Below are positions 33,740 through 42,824 of a stretch of 51,428 bases of DNA, piece by piece. The notes under the pieces were generated by a model. The model was given only the letters and a program-made list of their open reading frames with translations. It made no database searches and was not told the origin of the DNA. The position numbers and the translations under genes are program-made. The stretch covers positions 1-51,428 of the forward strand of contig DASXHZ010000069.1 of NCBI GenBank assembly GCA_036488085.1. Direction: 5' to 3'. Numbering within the stretch: the first letter of the stretch is position 1; each line of letters starts with the position of its first letter. Source of the DNA: DASXHZ01 sp036488085 (GTDB lineage: Bacteria; Acidobacteriota; Thermoanaerobaculia; Gp7-AA8).

Positions 33740-34774
33740 ATGGGAACCCATGCTTCGGGATCTCGGTGGCTGACGCTCGATGCGGACAACGCGTGGGCCG
33801 CGCGTGTCGCGGCGGTCGCGGAGCCGGGTTTCGTGCTCATCGCGGGGACGTTGCTCGCGCAACTCGCGCTCTCGCGGCTCCGAGTGGGGAGCGCTGAGCA
33901 CTACCTCTATCAGTTGGCGCGGCCCGACTTTCGGTCGGCGGCGGTGCTGCAACTCGTCAACCTGACCGTGCGCTACGGCATCATCCTGGCGCTTGCGGCG
34001 GGGCTCGGCGCATGGCGCGGACGTAAGAGCGCCGCGTCGTATGGATTGACGCTGCCGAGGCGGCGGTTTGCGGAGCTCACCGCCATTGGAGTGGTGCTCG
34101 GTCTGATCGCATCGCTCCCCGAGCAGGTCACGCGGCTGATCGCCGACTACGCGCATCTCGGGCCCGGAACGCGCTTCTGGGCGTTGGAAGCTCGGGTGCC
34201 ATGGGACGCCTCGTTCTGGCTCTACATGGCGGTCGGAAGCTACGCCGTCGTTCCGATCTTCGAGGAGCTCTTCACGCGCGGCTACCTTCTGGGCCGCATC
34301 CGCGAATCGTTCAGCGCCGGCGGCGCGCTCCTCGCGAGCGCCGTCTTCTTCACCGTCGCACACGGCCAATACCGCCACGCCGATCCGCTGGCGATCAGCT
34401 CGCAGGCGAGCCTCTTCGTCTGGGCTGCGATCGTTGCCTACGCGGTCTATCGGACCGCTTCGCTTTTACCCGCCATCATCGCGCACGCCATCATCAATGT
34501 GCCGATGAGCGCGGAGTTCCGATGGATCGTGCTCGCGCTGAGCGTCGTTGTCCTGGTCCTGCGATGGAAGGCCGTTTCATCGTGGACACGCGGGATCCAG
34601 GAGATGTTCCGCCGCGTCGATGACTGGCCGGCGACCTCGCTCGCGCTGATCGCGATCGTCGTCATTCTGGTCTCCATCGGCCTCTCTCCAAACATGCCCT
34701 ACGTCTGGCTCGGCCTCCTCGGCGCCTGCTCGCTACTCGGTTTGAGCCGCCGGTCGCCGTGGCGGAACACGTAG
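33740..34774 (+). CDS. CPBP-family intramembrane metalloprotease-like protein
   Basis: 344 residues from ATG 33740; a GTG at 33704 is in frame but adds only a poor leader. Seven or eight hydrophobic segments carry the CPBP motifs FEELFTR (Glu175, Glu176, Arg180), FTVAHGQ (His208) and HAIINVP (His249, Asn253). These are the catalytic pattern of Abi/CaaX-type intramembrane proteases. The gene lies 46 nt after the redox fusion on the same strand. Together with the 1128-residue protein, this puts CPBP genes on both sides of that oxidoreductase. Substrate unknown. The gene is convergent with the double hydrolase at 34802. Confidence 0.85.
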   Translation: MGTHASGSRWLTLDADNAWAARVAAVAEPGFVLIAGTLLAQLALSRLRVGSAEHYLYQLARPDFRSAAVLQLVNLTVRYGIILALAAGLGAWRGRKSAASYGLTLPRRRFAELTAIGVVLGLIASLPEQVTRLIADYAHLGPGTRFWALEARVPWDASFWLYMAVGSYAVVPIFEELFTRGYLLGRIRESFSAGGALLASAVFFTVAHGQYRHADPLAISSQASLFVWAAIVAYAVYRTASLLPAIIAHAIINVPMSAEFRWIVLALSVVVLVLRWKAVSSWTRGIQEMFRRVDDWPATSLALIAIVVILVSIGLSPNMPYVWLGLLGACSLLGLSRRSPWRNT

Positions 34775-34801
34775 GCCGCCGCGCTGAGCGTGAGAAAGCA
34801 G

Positions 34802-36244
34802 TCATCCAAGATTGACCCGCTCTGCGACCTCCTCGGGGTGCGAGAAGAGGCAGGCGTGCGCGCCGGGGACGTCGATGACGCGGACGGCGGTGCGGTCGAC
34901 GAGCGGATCGCGGGTCCCGGCGATCATCATCATCTCCGGTGGCGGCGCGGTCGTATCGTCGAGTTGTTTCTCCCACGTCCCGAGCCAGCGCGCGATTCCG
35001 ACTCGCCAGTACGCGGGAAGGATGTAGCGCCACAGCCGGAGCGGCTCGCGAAAGGCGTCGAGCGCGATCCGCGGCATGTAGTGGAGGTCGGGATGCCGGC
35101 TGCGCGTCCACAGCGGTCCGATCGCAATCGGTCGTCGAACGAGATCGGGCCGTCGCGCGGCGAGGTGCGCGACCACCGCGCATCCCGCCGAGTGGCCGAT
35201 CCAGATCGCGTCTTTGACCTCGAGTGCGTCCGCCCATTGCGCGAGCCGCTCGCCGTGCTCGTATGACGTCATCGGCCGCGCGTTCGCGCTGGCGCCGAAG
35301 CCCGGTAGGTCGGGAGCGATCGGCGAATGGCCGCGGGCGAAGAGCGCTCGCGCGAAGTGGACGAAGTACGCGCTCGACATGCCGAGGCCATGAAGGAGGA
35401 CGACGTCGCGGGCGCGCCCCGCTTCCCGGTGCGCGATGCCGTCGTGAAATCCCGCCAGGCCCCAGGCGAATGCGCCGCGGTCGTCGGGCGGGCGATGCAG
35501 CGCGTCGACCTCGTTGACGAAACTGAGAAGCGCTCCGTTGAACGCCGTCGGGCTCTCCCACATCGGGACGTGTCCCGCGTTCGGCAGGATCACGAGACGC
35601 GATTGCGGAATCAGCTCGTGCATCTGTTGCGCGTACGGCACCGGAACCAGCGGATCGTTCTCGCCCCACAACAGCAGGACCGGCATCCGAAGCTCGCGGA
35701 GGAGCGGACGCGCGTCGTCGCGGAGGAGCCGCGCGAACGCCAGTGCGAGCGTCGTCGGTCCGGCGCGGAAAGCGTCGCGCATCAGCACGCGTGCGAACGC
35801 CATCCCGCGATGCGGCAGCGCGCCGTACTCGAAGTGCGTGCGCGGATCGAACGCAAACGGGATCCCCGTCGAGTCGATCAGGATCAGCGACCGCACCAGA
35901 TCGGGACGTTTCGCCGCCACATGAATCGCAATGTGGCCGCCCATCGAATTGCCGGCGAGATGCACCGGCTCGTCGAACGAGCTCTCGATCCATCGAGACA
36001 GCAGCGCCGCGATCTCCTCGAAGACGAGAGGCCTCCGCGCATGCGTCCGTCCGAAGCCGACCAGATCGGCCGCCGCGACGAGATGACTCTCGGCGAGAAC
36101 CTCGACGTTGAACCGGAACCAGTCGCTCGATCCGCCGAGCCCGTGCAGCAGCACGATCGGCGTCCCATGTCCCGCACGCGTCTCCCAGAAACGAAACGGC
36201 GGGAGGACGACCTCGCGGGTGACCCGTGATGCGTGATCGGTCAT
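34802..36244 (-). CDS. Tandem double alpha/beta hydrolase in one polypeptide
   Basis: 480 residues made of two complete alpha/beta-hydrolase folds. The first (about 1-250) has the oxyanion loop VLLHGLGGSS and triad Ser100 (GNSMGG), Asp197 (GENDPLV) and His225 (NAGHVPMWE). The second (about 275-480) has VVLLHGLGMSS and triad Ser352 (GHSAGC), Asp446 (GTRDPLVD) and His463 (GAHACLF). Both look active. The halves resemble each other weakly, so the fusion is old or joins different relatives. No signal peptide is present, so both act in the cytoplasm. Substrates are not evident; esterase, lactonase or C-C hydrolase activities are all possible. Confidence 0.85.
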   Translation of the reverse strand: MTDHASRVTREVVLPPFRFWETRAGHGTPIVLLHGLGGSSDWFRFNVEVLAESHLVAAADLVGFGRTHARRPLVFEEIAALLSRWIESSFDEPVHLAGNSMGGHIAIHVAAKRPDLVRSLILIDSTGIPFAFDPRTHFEYGALPHRGMAFARVLMRDAFRAGPTTLALAFARLLRDDARPLLRELRMPVLLLWGENDPLVPVPYAQQMHELIPQSRLVILPNAGHVPMWESPTAFNGALLSFVNEVDALHRPPDDRGAFAWGLAGFHDGIAHREAGRARDVVLLHGLGMSSAYFVHFARALFARGHSPIAPDLPGFGASANARPMTSYEHGERLAQWADALEVKDAIWIGHSAGCAVVAHLAARRPDLVRRPIAIGPLWTRSRHPDLHYMPRIALDAFREPLRLWRYILPAYWRVGIARWLGTWEKQLDDTTAPPPEMMMIAGTRDPLVDRTAVRVIDVPGAHACLFSHPEEVAERVNLG

Positions 36245-36254
36245 CCCGGAGAAC

Positions 36255-36398
36255 GTTACTCGTTATTCGTTACTCGTTACTCGGGGACCGTGATCGGTGA
36301 GGGTGATTCGAGCGGCCGTCGTCGTGACGGATGACGCATGACGAATCATGCTCCCCGAGTAACGAATCACGAGTAACGAATCACGAGTAACGAGTCAC
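36255..36398. repeat. Heptanucleotide-word inverted repeat (GTTACTC / GAGTAAC)
   Basis: The left arm 36255-36282 has four phased heptamers (GTTACTC, GTTATTC, GTTACTC, GTTACTC). The right arm 36357-36398 has six (GAGTAAC, GAATCAC, GAGTAAC, GAATCAC, GAGTAAC, GAGTCAC), the reverse complement of the left. Both arms join to a CGGGGA / TCCCCG stem. The loop region also shows heptamer phasing (GTGACGG, ATGACGC, ATGACGA at 36324-36344). It fills the spacer between two minus-strand genes. Confidence 0.9.
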
Positions 36399-36403
36399 GA
36401 AAA

Positions 36404-36847
36404 TCATCGTCCCAGCCGCGACTCCTCCACCATCAAACAGCGGTCCTGGACGACTTTGATACCGGCGCGGGCGAGTTGCTCGGCGGCTTCGTCGTTGCGG
36501 ATGCCGAGCTGGAACCAGACCGACTTCGGCTTGGCCGCGAGAATATCGTCGACGTGCGGCGGGATGTCGCTCGGGCGGCGGAATACGTTGACCATGTCGA
36601 TCGGGCGTCCGACGTCGGCGAGCTTCCGGAACACCGGCTTGCCGAGGATCTCGGTGACCTCGGGGTAGTAGACCGGAACGGGAACGATTTCGTAGCCGGC
36701 AGCAGCCATGTGCGCCGCAACGTAGTAGCCTGCCTGATCGGCATGCGACTCCGGCTTGATGCCGAGGACGGCAATCGTCTTCGTCTCGCGGAGCAGTTGC
36801 GCGATTCCGTCCCCGTTCTCGATCAGGTTCCTTTTCCAGTCTTCCAT
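36404..36847 (-). CDS. CoA-binding domain protein (CoA_binding_2 family)
   Basis: 147 residues from ATG 36847, preceded by AGGGAGAG as ribosome site; the longer upstream frame is rejected because of this site. It forms a Rossmann-like fold with the pattern KTIAVLGIKPESHADQAGYYVAAHMAAAGYEIVPVPVYYPEVTEI, then NVFRRPSDIPPHVDDILA and ...SVWFQLGIRNDEAAEQLARAGIKVVQDRCLMVE. This matches small stand-alone CoA-binding proteins of the YccU/succinyl-CoA-synthetase-alpha-like group. Ligand binding is known for the family, the cellular role is not. Confidence 0.92.
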   Translation of the reverse strand: MEDWKRNLIENGDGIAQLLRETKTIAVLGIKPESHADQAGYYVAAHMAAAGYEIVPVPVYYPEVTEILGKPVFRKLADVGRPIDMVNVFRRPSDIPPHVDDILAAKPKSVWFQLGIRNDEAAEQLARAGIKVVQDRCLMVEESRLGR

Positions 36848-36956
36848 TTCTCTCCCTAGCGTCCTCGAAGCGGCGGAGATTAACATATGCGGAATAACAT
36901 TATCGGCGGCGGGACTTCTTCAATCATCTAATCGGACGAGTGACGGCACATACAAG

Positions 36957-38672
36957 ATGAGACGAATCGGCATTTCGCTGTTCCTGTTCCTTCTTTGTTC
37001 CTCCGCTTTCGCGCAGAGCAACTACCAGCACTACATCGTCGGGACCCGTCTCGCGCCGCGTCAGGTGGCCGACGACGTCCTCGCGAATGATCTCCCGGAG
37101 CGTCCATGGCGCCACAGGGTCACGCCGTTCCACGCGTTTCGTTCGGTCGACGCCTTCGAGGCCGACATGACGTGGGACGAGGCGCAGGCGCTGAAGAAGC
37201 GGCCGGACATCGCGTACGTCGAGATGGACCAGGAGCGTCATATCCTCACCGACTCCGTCACGCCCGGCGCCGAGACCACGCCGTACGGCATCACGATGGT
37301 CGACGCCCCGCAGGTTTGGCCGGTAACGAAGGGCAAGTCCCTCGGCAACGGCGCACCGATCAACGTCGCCATCATCGATACCGGCATCTCGTATGACGAC
37401 ACCGAGCTCGCCGCCGCGTACAAGGGCGGCTTCAACGAGCTGACCGGAACGACCGATCCGCGCGACGATAACGGCCACGGCACTCACGTCGCCGGCACGA
37501 TCGCCGCGGCGATGAACAGCGACGGCGTCGTCGGTGTCGCGCCCGAGGTCAGTCTCTACTCGGTCAAAGCTCTCGACGCCTGCGGCTCAGGGGCCGTGTC
37601 GAAGATCCTCAACGGCATTGACTGGGTCATCCAGAAGAAGCTCGAGGTCGGCGGCAACTGGATCATGAGTCTCTCGCTCGGGTCCGACTCCGCGTCGACC
37701 GCCGAGGCGACGGCGTTCCAGAACGCCTACAACGCGGGGATTCTCACCTTCGCGGCGGCGGGCAACGGCTATCCCGACTCCGTCGGCCTCTCCTACCCCG
37801 CTGCTTACTCCACCGTCGTTTCCGTCGGTGCCATCGATTCAACCGGCACCGTCGCGTCGTTCTCGCAGCGCGGTGCCGACCTCAAAGTCGTCGCGCCGGG
37901 CGTCTCCGTCCTGTCGACCTTCGTCGACGTCTCCGAGCTCGACAACGTCGCTGACAGCAGCGGCATCTCGGTCGACGCGCACAAAATCGCCGCAACCGAC
38001 ACCGTGGGAAATGCGCTGAATTGCGCGTCGCTCACCACGGCGACCGGCAACATCGTCAACTGCGGCAGCGGCAACAAGAGCGAGTTCCCGTCCTCCGTGA
38101 ACGGAAACATCGCGCTGATTCAGCGCGGCGGAACGAGCACTGTCACCGGACAGACTCTGACCTTCGCCGAAAAAGCGCTGAACGCGAAGGCGGCCGGCGC
38201 CGTTGCGGCGATCATCTATAACAACCGCGCGACTGAGAATCCGACCGACACTCCGGGATGGGGCGTCAGCGGTGTCTCCGCCACGACCATCCCGAAGACC
38301 GTCGTCGGCGTCACACAGGTCGACGGCCAAAAGCTCCTCACGGCCGCCGGCGCCTCCACCGTGCGTTACCTCATGAACAACAACACCCTCGGGTACGCGC
38401 TGCTCAACGGCACGTCGATGGCGACGCCGCATGCGGCCGGTGTCGGCGCGCTCGTGTGGGCCGTCGCTCCCGGTGCGACGAACCAGCAGATCATGCAGGC
38501 GCTCCAGACCAACGCTCACGACCTGGGCGACGCCGGACGCGACGACACATACGGCGCAGGGCTGGTCGATGCGTACGCAACCGCGAAGGCTCTGAACCCG
38601 GCCGCATTCGGCAACGGATCGCAGCCGACGCCGCAGACCCCGAGCGGACGCCGCGGATTGCATCGCGGATAA
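36957..38672 (+). CDS. Secreted subtilisin-like serine protease (S8) with PA insert
   Basis: 571 residues: signal peptide MRRIGISLFLFLLCSSAFAQ, inhibitor-I9-like propeptide (about 22-98), then the S8 catalytic domain with Asp141 (IDTG), His174 (GHGTHVAG) and Ser487 (GTSMATPHAAG), with AAAGN as oxyanion region. Between His and Ser, at about 330-465, there is an insertion resembling a protease-associated domain (EKALNAKAAGAVAAIIYNN) with two or more cysteines. The protein would be exported and self-activated by propeptide removal. No sorting motif is visible at the C-terminus. The region upstream (36848-36956) is relatively AT-rich and presumably holds promoters for this gene and the divergent CoA-binding gene, but no clear consensus is present. 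Confidence 0.93.
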   Translation: MRRIGISLFLFLLCSSAFAQSNYQHYIVGTRLAPRQVADDVLANDLPERPWRHRVTPFHAFRSVDAFEADMTWDEAQALKKRPDIAYVEMDQERHILTDSVTPGAETTPYGITMVDAPQVWPVTKGKSLGNGAPINVAIIDTGISYDDTELAAAYKGGFNELTGTTDPRDDNGHGTHVAGTIAAAMNSDGVVGVAPEVSLYSVKALDACGSGAVSKILNGIDWVIQKKLEVGGNWIMSLSLGSDSASTAEATAFQNAYNAGILTFAAAGNGYPDSVGLSYPAAYSTVVSVGAIDSTGTVASFSQRGADLKVVAPGVSVLSTFVDVSELDNVADSSGISVDAHKIAATDTVGNALNCASLTTATGNIVNCGSGNKSEFPSSVNGNIALIQRGGTSTVTGQTLTFAEKALNAKAAGAVAAIIYNNRATENPTDTPGWGVSGVSATTIPKTVVGVTQVDGQKLLTAAGASTVRYLMNNNTLGYALLNGTSMATPHAAGVGALVWAVAPGATNQQIMQALQTNAHDLGDAGRDDTYGAGLVDAYATAKALNPAAFGNGSQPTPQTPSGRRGLHRG

Positions 38673-38679
38673 CGGATCG

Positions 38680-38952
38680 TTAGTTGCTCGGCGCGTTGGC
38701 CATGTATCTCCCGTGGCCAACGCGCTTCAGCTTCTTCGACTTCACCATCCTCGAGAGGCGCATGCGGATGTGTGCGAGGTCGCGGTAGTCCATGGCGGCA
38801 GCGACGTCGCGCGGGCCGAGGTAGCGATCGGGGAAGCGATGAAAGACCCGCATGATCTCCGGGTCAACGCTACTCGACGGCTCCAAACCTGAGTGTCCGG
38901 CCGCGAGAGCGGTGAACCTCGTGTTGAAACAATTTGCGCCGGCACTATCCAT
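38680..38952 (-). CDS. Small winged-helix-like hypothetical protein
   Basis: 90 residues. The part from ~residue 30 (DPEIMRVFHRFPDRYLGPRD, then VAAAMDYRDLAHIRMRLSRM and VKSKKLKRVGHGRYM) has the helix-helix-helix-wing character of a winged-helix DNA-binding fold, with a basic C-terminal wing. The N-terminal 29 residues look disordered. No ribosome site is apparent at ATG 38952. The gene is convergent with the subtilase (7-nt gap). It may be a small transcriptional regulator; no family is recognised with certainty. Confidence 0.6.
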   Translation of the reverse strand: MDSAGANCFNTRFTALAAGHSGLEPSSSVDPEIMRVFHRFPDRYLGPRDVAAAMDYRDLAHIRMRLSRMVKSKKLKRVGHGRYMANAPSN

Positions 38953-38996
38953 GTTCGAGTCAACGTAAATGGAGCGGCGAAATGACGGCCCCCGTC

Positions 38997-39024
38997 GAGT
39001 AACGAATCACGAGTAGCGATTAAC
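38997..39024. repeat. Short heptanucleotide-word array (GAGTAAC type)
   Basis: Four phased heptamers (GAGTAAC, GAATCAC, GAGTAGC, GATTAAC) of the same word family as the right arm at 36357-36398, but without a visible inverted partner. It lies between the small regulator start and alanine dehydrogenase. Confidence 0.7.
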
Positions 39025-39056
39025 GACGATAGAATCCCGCGATTGGAGACCAAGAC

Positions 39057-40172
39057 ATGCGGATCGGCGTACCGACCGAGATCAAAGACAACGAGTTTCG
39101 CGTAGGAATGACGCCCGCCGGGGCGGCGGTGCTCTCTTCCGACGGACATCAAGTCCTCATCCAGAAGGGCGCGGGGAACGGCAGCGGCTTCGCCGACGAG
39201 GAGTACGTCGCGGCGGGCGCGACGATCCTTCCCGACGCCGACGCCGTCTACGACCAGGCGGAGATGATCGTGAAGGTGAAAGAGCCGATCGATCCCGACT
39301 TGAACCGGCTCAAAGACGGCCAGCTCCTCTTCACCTACCTCCACCTCGCCCCCGTCCCCAAACTGACCGAGTCGCTGCTGAAGAAGAAGATCATCGGCGT
39401 CGCGTACGAGACGATCACCGACGAGCGGCGGCGCACGCTGCCTCTCCTCACGCCGATGTCGGAAGTGGCGGGACGGATGTCGGTGCACGTCGGCGCGTAC
39501 TTCCTTCACAAGCCGCTCGGCGGACGCGGCATCCTCCTCGGCGGCGTTCCGGGCGTCCTTCCGGGTGACGTCGTCATCATCGGCGGCGGCGTGGTCGGCA
39601 CGAACGCCGCGAAGATGGCGATCGGCCTCGGCGCACGCGTCACGTTGCTCGACACGAACCTCGACCGTCTTCGCCAGCTCGACGACATCTTCCGTGGAAC
39701 CGTACAGACTCTCGCGTCGAACAGCGCGCACATCGCCGACGCCGTCACGCATGCGGACCTGCTCATCGGCGGCGTTCTCATTCCGGGAGCCGCGGCGCCG
39801 AAGCTCGTGACGCGCGAGATGATCGGGACGATGAAAAAGGGATCGGTCATCGTCGACGTCGCCATCGATCAAGGCGGCTGCGTCGAAACCGCGCATGCGA
39901 CCACGCACTCGAATCCGGTGTACGACGTCGACGGCGTCACGCACTACTGCGTCGCGAACATGCCGGGCGCGGTGCCGCGCACGTCGACCATCGCCTTGAC
40001 CAACGCCACGTTGCCGTACACGCGTCTGCTTGCTAAGAAGGGATTTGCCGCGGCGGTGCGCGACGACGCGGGACTGGCCGAGGGGGTGAACGTGTACAAG
40101 GGGGCGATCACCTACAAGGCGGTGGCGGAGTCGCAGTCGCGCGATTACACCGCACTTCAGTCTTTGCTCTAA
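39057..40172 (+). CDS. ald: Alanine dehydrogenase
   Basis: 371 residues, typical length, with GGAGA about 10 nt before the ATG. N-terminus MRIGVPTEIKDNEFRVGMTP is diagnostic. Pyruvate-binding and catalytic residues occupy the family positions: Arg15, Lys75 (VKVKEP) and His96 (YLHLAP). The NAD-binding motif is VVIIGGGVVGTNAAKMAIGLG near 175-195, and VDVAIDQGGCVET holds the conserved Asp near 269. It catalyses the NAD-dependent interconversion of L-alanine with pyruvate and ammonia, as a cytoplasmic homo-hexamer in known members. It could supply alanine for the ligase at 10721 or degrade it for carbon; that link is inference. Confidence 0.96.
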   Translation: MRIGVPTEIKDNEFRVGMTPAGAAVLSSDGHQVLIQKGAGNGSGFADEEYVAAGATILPDADAVYDQAEMIVKVKEPIDPDLNRLKDGQLLFTYLHLAPVPKLTESLLKKKIIGVAYETITDERRRTLPLLTPMSEVAGRMSVHVGAYFLHKPLGGRGILLGGVPGVLPGDVVIIGGGVVGTNAAKMAIGLGARVTLLDTNLDRLRQLDDIFRGTVQTLASNSAHIADAVTHADLLIGGVLIPGAAAPKLVTREMIGTMKKGSVIVDVAIDQGGCVETAHATTHSNPVYDVDGVTHYCVANMPGAVPRTSTIALTNATLPYTRLLAKKGFAAAVRDDAGLAEGVNVYKGAITYKAVAESQSRDYTALQSLL

Positions 40173-40202
40173 TAATCGACAAAACAGAACAACCGTGATG
40201 TG

Positions 40203-40230
40203 ATCGGGCGTGGAGGTTTCCGCGCCCGAT
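40203..40230 (+). promoter_or_regulatory. Hairpin enclosing the ribosome site of the DUF11 gene
   Basis: ATCGGGCG (40203-40210) pairs perfectly with CGCCCGAT (40223-40230). The 12-nt loop contains the Shine-Dalgarno GGAGG (40212-40216), and the right arm includes the first two bases of the ATG at 40229. Such a stem could regulate or merely position translation initiation. Confidence 0.5.
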
Positions 40231-42736
40231 GACGTCCGGCCGTTTCGCTCTCTTTTTCTCCGTCTTCTCCCTCTTCCTCTTCTCCGCTGGCAGCGCCCTC
40301 GCGCAGACCGCGGACCTCTACGTCACGAAAGACGGCCCCTCCAACGTCACGAAGGGAACCAATTTCGCGTACACCATCGTGGTCGGAAACGTCGGACCGG
40401 ATGACGCGGCCACCGCGACGATGAACGACGTCCTGCCCGAGGGTCTGACGTTCGTCTCGATCTCCCAGACCGGCCCGGATCCCTTCATCTGCTCAACGCC
40501 GGCGGTCGGCTCGGGCGGGACGGTCACATGCACCGCGGCGACCTTCAACGCCGGCAATCAGGACACCTTCACCCTCACCGTCAGTGTTCCGAGTGACGCG
40601 GCGGACGGAACGACCTACATCAACCGGGCGACGATCGCGAGCGACACGTTCGACGACGACGACGAGAACAACAGCTCCATCGTCGGCTCGTCGACGCCGC
40701 CGGACACCGCGGACCTGGTGATCAACAAGAGCGGCCCGAGCGCCGCGGCAGCCGACACCGACGTCACGTACACGATCACCCTGACGAACCTCGGGCCCGC
40801 CGACGCGACGACTGTCTCGTGGAAGGACACCCTCCCGAACAGCGTTCCTTCGATCTCCGCGTTGACCTTCGTGAGCCTCACGCAGACGAGCGGACCGGCG
40901 TTCACCTGCCCTTCTCCCGGTGCGACGATCAACTGCGCCATCCAGGTGTTCCCCGCAGGATCGACGGCCACATTCCAGTTGGTCGCGCACGTTCCTCCGG
41001 GGACGGCCAGCGGGTCGACGTACACGAACATAGCGACCGACACGAGCGACAACGACCCGAATCCGGAGAACGACACGTCGTCGACGACGCTGACCGTCTC
41101 GTCGTCCGACGTCACGGTGACGAAGAGCGCGCCTCCGACCGCCAATGCCGGCGGGACGATCGCCTACACGATCATCTTGTTGAACAACGGTCCCGACACG
41201 GCGGTCGACGCGATCTTCACCGACGCGCTGTCGAGTTCCGAAACGTTCGTCTCGGCCGTCCAGGACAACGGGCCAAGCGGTTCGTGCACTCCGCCGCCGC
41301 TCGGCCTCGGCGGTAGCTATTCGCCAGGCGGCACGGTCACGTGCGGCGTCGCCACTCTCGCGAACAGCCAGAGCGCACAGTTCACGATCACGGTCGCCGT
41401 CTCGCCGTCGACACCGGATGGAACGATCATCACGAACACGGCGAACGCGAGCTCCAATTCGGCGGACTCGAACCCGAACAACAACACGTCGAGTGCCAGC
41501 ACGACCATCAGCGCCATCGCCGACGCCGCGGTGGTGAAGACCGGCCCCGCGAGCGCGACGGCGGGAACGGATGTGCCGTACACGATTTCCGTCACGAACA
41601 ACGGCCCGGCCGATGCGTCTTCGGTGACCCTGACAGACGCCGTCCCCGTGAACACGACGTTCGTCTCGTTCGCCCAGAACAGCGGGCCGGCGTTCAACTG
41701 CACGACCGGTGCGACGATCACCTGTTCGATCGGGACGCTCACGCCCGGCTCGACGGCCACCTTCACCATGACGGTGCACTTCAGCCCGGGCGCAACAAGC
41801 ATGATCTCGAATACCGCGAACGTTTCCAGCACGACGGCGGACAGCAATGCCGGGAACAACACTTCGACCGTGAACACCACGACCACCGCGAGCGCCGATG
41901 TGTCGATTACAAAGACAGGCGCGTCGACCGTTAATGCCGGCGCGAATCTCACTTACACGGTCACGGTCGCGAACGGCGGCCCGTCGGACGCGCAGAGCGT
42001 GTCGTGGACCGACACGCTGCCGGCGAACACGACGTTCGTCTCGGAAAACCAGACCATCGGCCCAGTGTTCAACTGCACCACCGGCGCGACGGTCACCTGC
42101 TCGATCGGAACGCTCGTGAGCGGCGCGACTGCGACGTTCACGGTGGTCGTCGGTGTCGCCAACACGACGCCGAACGGTACGGTACTTTCCAACACCGCGA
42201 CCGTCACCAGCACCACGCCGGACAGCAACGCCGCGAACAACACCTCGACGGCGAATACCACCGCCACCGCCAGCGCCGATCTCTCGGTCACGAAGAGCGG
42301 GCCGCCCACTCCGACCGCGATCGGCTACGACATCGCCTACACGATCAACGCCGCGAACAACGGCCCGACCGACGCGTTCAACGTCACGCTCGCCGACACG
42401 CTGCCGGCGAATACGACGTTCGCCTCGTTGGCGCAGACGAGCGGCCCGACCTTCAACTGCACCACCGGCGCGACGGTCACCTGCACGATCGCGACGTTCG
42501 CGAACGGCGCGACGGCGTCGTTCACCCTGACCGTGCACAACACCGCCACGGCGGGAACGACAGTGACGAACACCGCGACGATCAGCTCGACGACCAACGA
42601 CCCGAACGCCACGAACAACACCTCGAGCGCGCCGGTGACGGTCCTCGCCCAGATCCCGCTGCTCTCGCCGTCGATGCTGATGCTCCTCGCGTTGGCGCTG
42701 TCGGCTGGAGCGTTCATCGCGATGAAGAAGACGTAG
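40229..42736 (+). CDS. DUF11-repeat surface protein with C-terminal sorting-like anchor
   Basis: 835 residues: signal peptide ending near ...SAGSALAQ, six ~125-residue DUF11 (beta-sandwich) repeats, each opening with a TADLYVTKDGPS-type line (ADLVINKSGPS, SDVTVTKSAPP, ADAAVVKTGPA, ADVSITKTGAS, ADLSVTKSGPP), and a C-terminal IPLLSPSMLMLLALALSAGA helix ending in basic KKT. This tail resembles IPTL-CTERM/exosortase-type sorting signals (short motif, hydrophobic helix, basic end), so processing or anchoring at the cell surface is likely. Each repeat has the FNCTTGATVTC / NTA...S pattern with two Cys. The repeats are also similar at the DNA level, so copy number may vary between strains. Adhesion or matrix role is inferred. 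Confidence 0.9.
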   Translation: MTSGRFALFFSVFSLFLFSAGSALAQTADLYVTKDGPSNVTKGTNFAYTIVVGNVGPDDAATATMNDVLPEGLTFVSISQTGPDPFICSTPAVGSGGTVTCTAATFNAGNQDTFTLTVSVPSDAADGTTYINRATIASDTFDDDDENNSSIVGSSTPPDTADLVINKSGPSAAAADTDVTYTITLTNLGPADATTVSWKDTLPNSVPSISALTFVSLTQTSGPAFTCPSPGATINCAIQVFPAGSTATFQLVAHVPPGTASGSTYTNIATDTSDNDPNPENDTSSTTLTVSSSDVTVTKSAPPTANAGGTIAYTIILLNNGPDTAVDAIFTDALSSSETFVSAVQDNGPSGSCTPPPLGLGGSYSPGGTVTCGVATLANSQSAQFTITVAVSPSTPDGTIITNTANASSNSADSNPNNNTSSASTTISAIADAAVVKTGPASATAGTDVPYTISVTNNGPADASSVTLTDAVPVNTTFVSFAQNSGPAFNCTTGATITCSIGTLTPGSTATFTMTVHFSPGATSMISNTANVSSTTADSNAGNNTSTVNTTTTASADVSITKTGASTVNAGANLTYTVTVANGGPSDAQSVSWTDTLPANTTFVSENQTIGPVFNCTTGATVTCSIGTLVSGATATFTVVVGVANTTPNGTVLSNTATVTSTTPDSNAANNTSTANTTATASADLSVTKSGPPTPTAIGYDIAYTINAANNGPTDAFNVTLADTLPANTTFASLAQTSGPTFNCTTGATVTCTIATFANGATASFTLTVHNTATAGTTVTNTATISSTTNDPNATNNTSSAPVTVLAQIPLLSPSMLMLLALALSAGAFIAMKKT

Positions 42737-42745
42737 CGCCAGGGG

Positions 42746-42808
42746 GCGCAGACAGGAATGTCTGCGCTCCACTTCGTCGCTTTGGAGCGCAGACATTCTT
42801 GTCTGCGC
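42746..42808. repeat. Pair of nested hairpins after the DUF11 gene
   Basis: Two small hairpins, GCGCAGACA/TGTCTGCGC (42746-42767) and GCGCAGACA/TGTCTGCGC-like (42787-42808), are themselves inverted copies of one another, so the region can also form one larger stem (TGTCTGCGCTCCA with TGGAGCGCAGACA). The element lies 10 nt after the DUF11 stop and 16 nt before the CorA start. Terminator or transcript-stabilising function is possible, but there is no U-tract. Confidence 0.75.
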
Positions 42809-42824
42809 ATCCTATGATCCGCGC

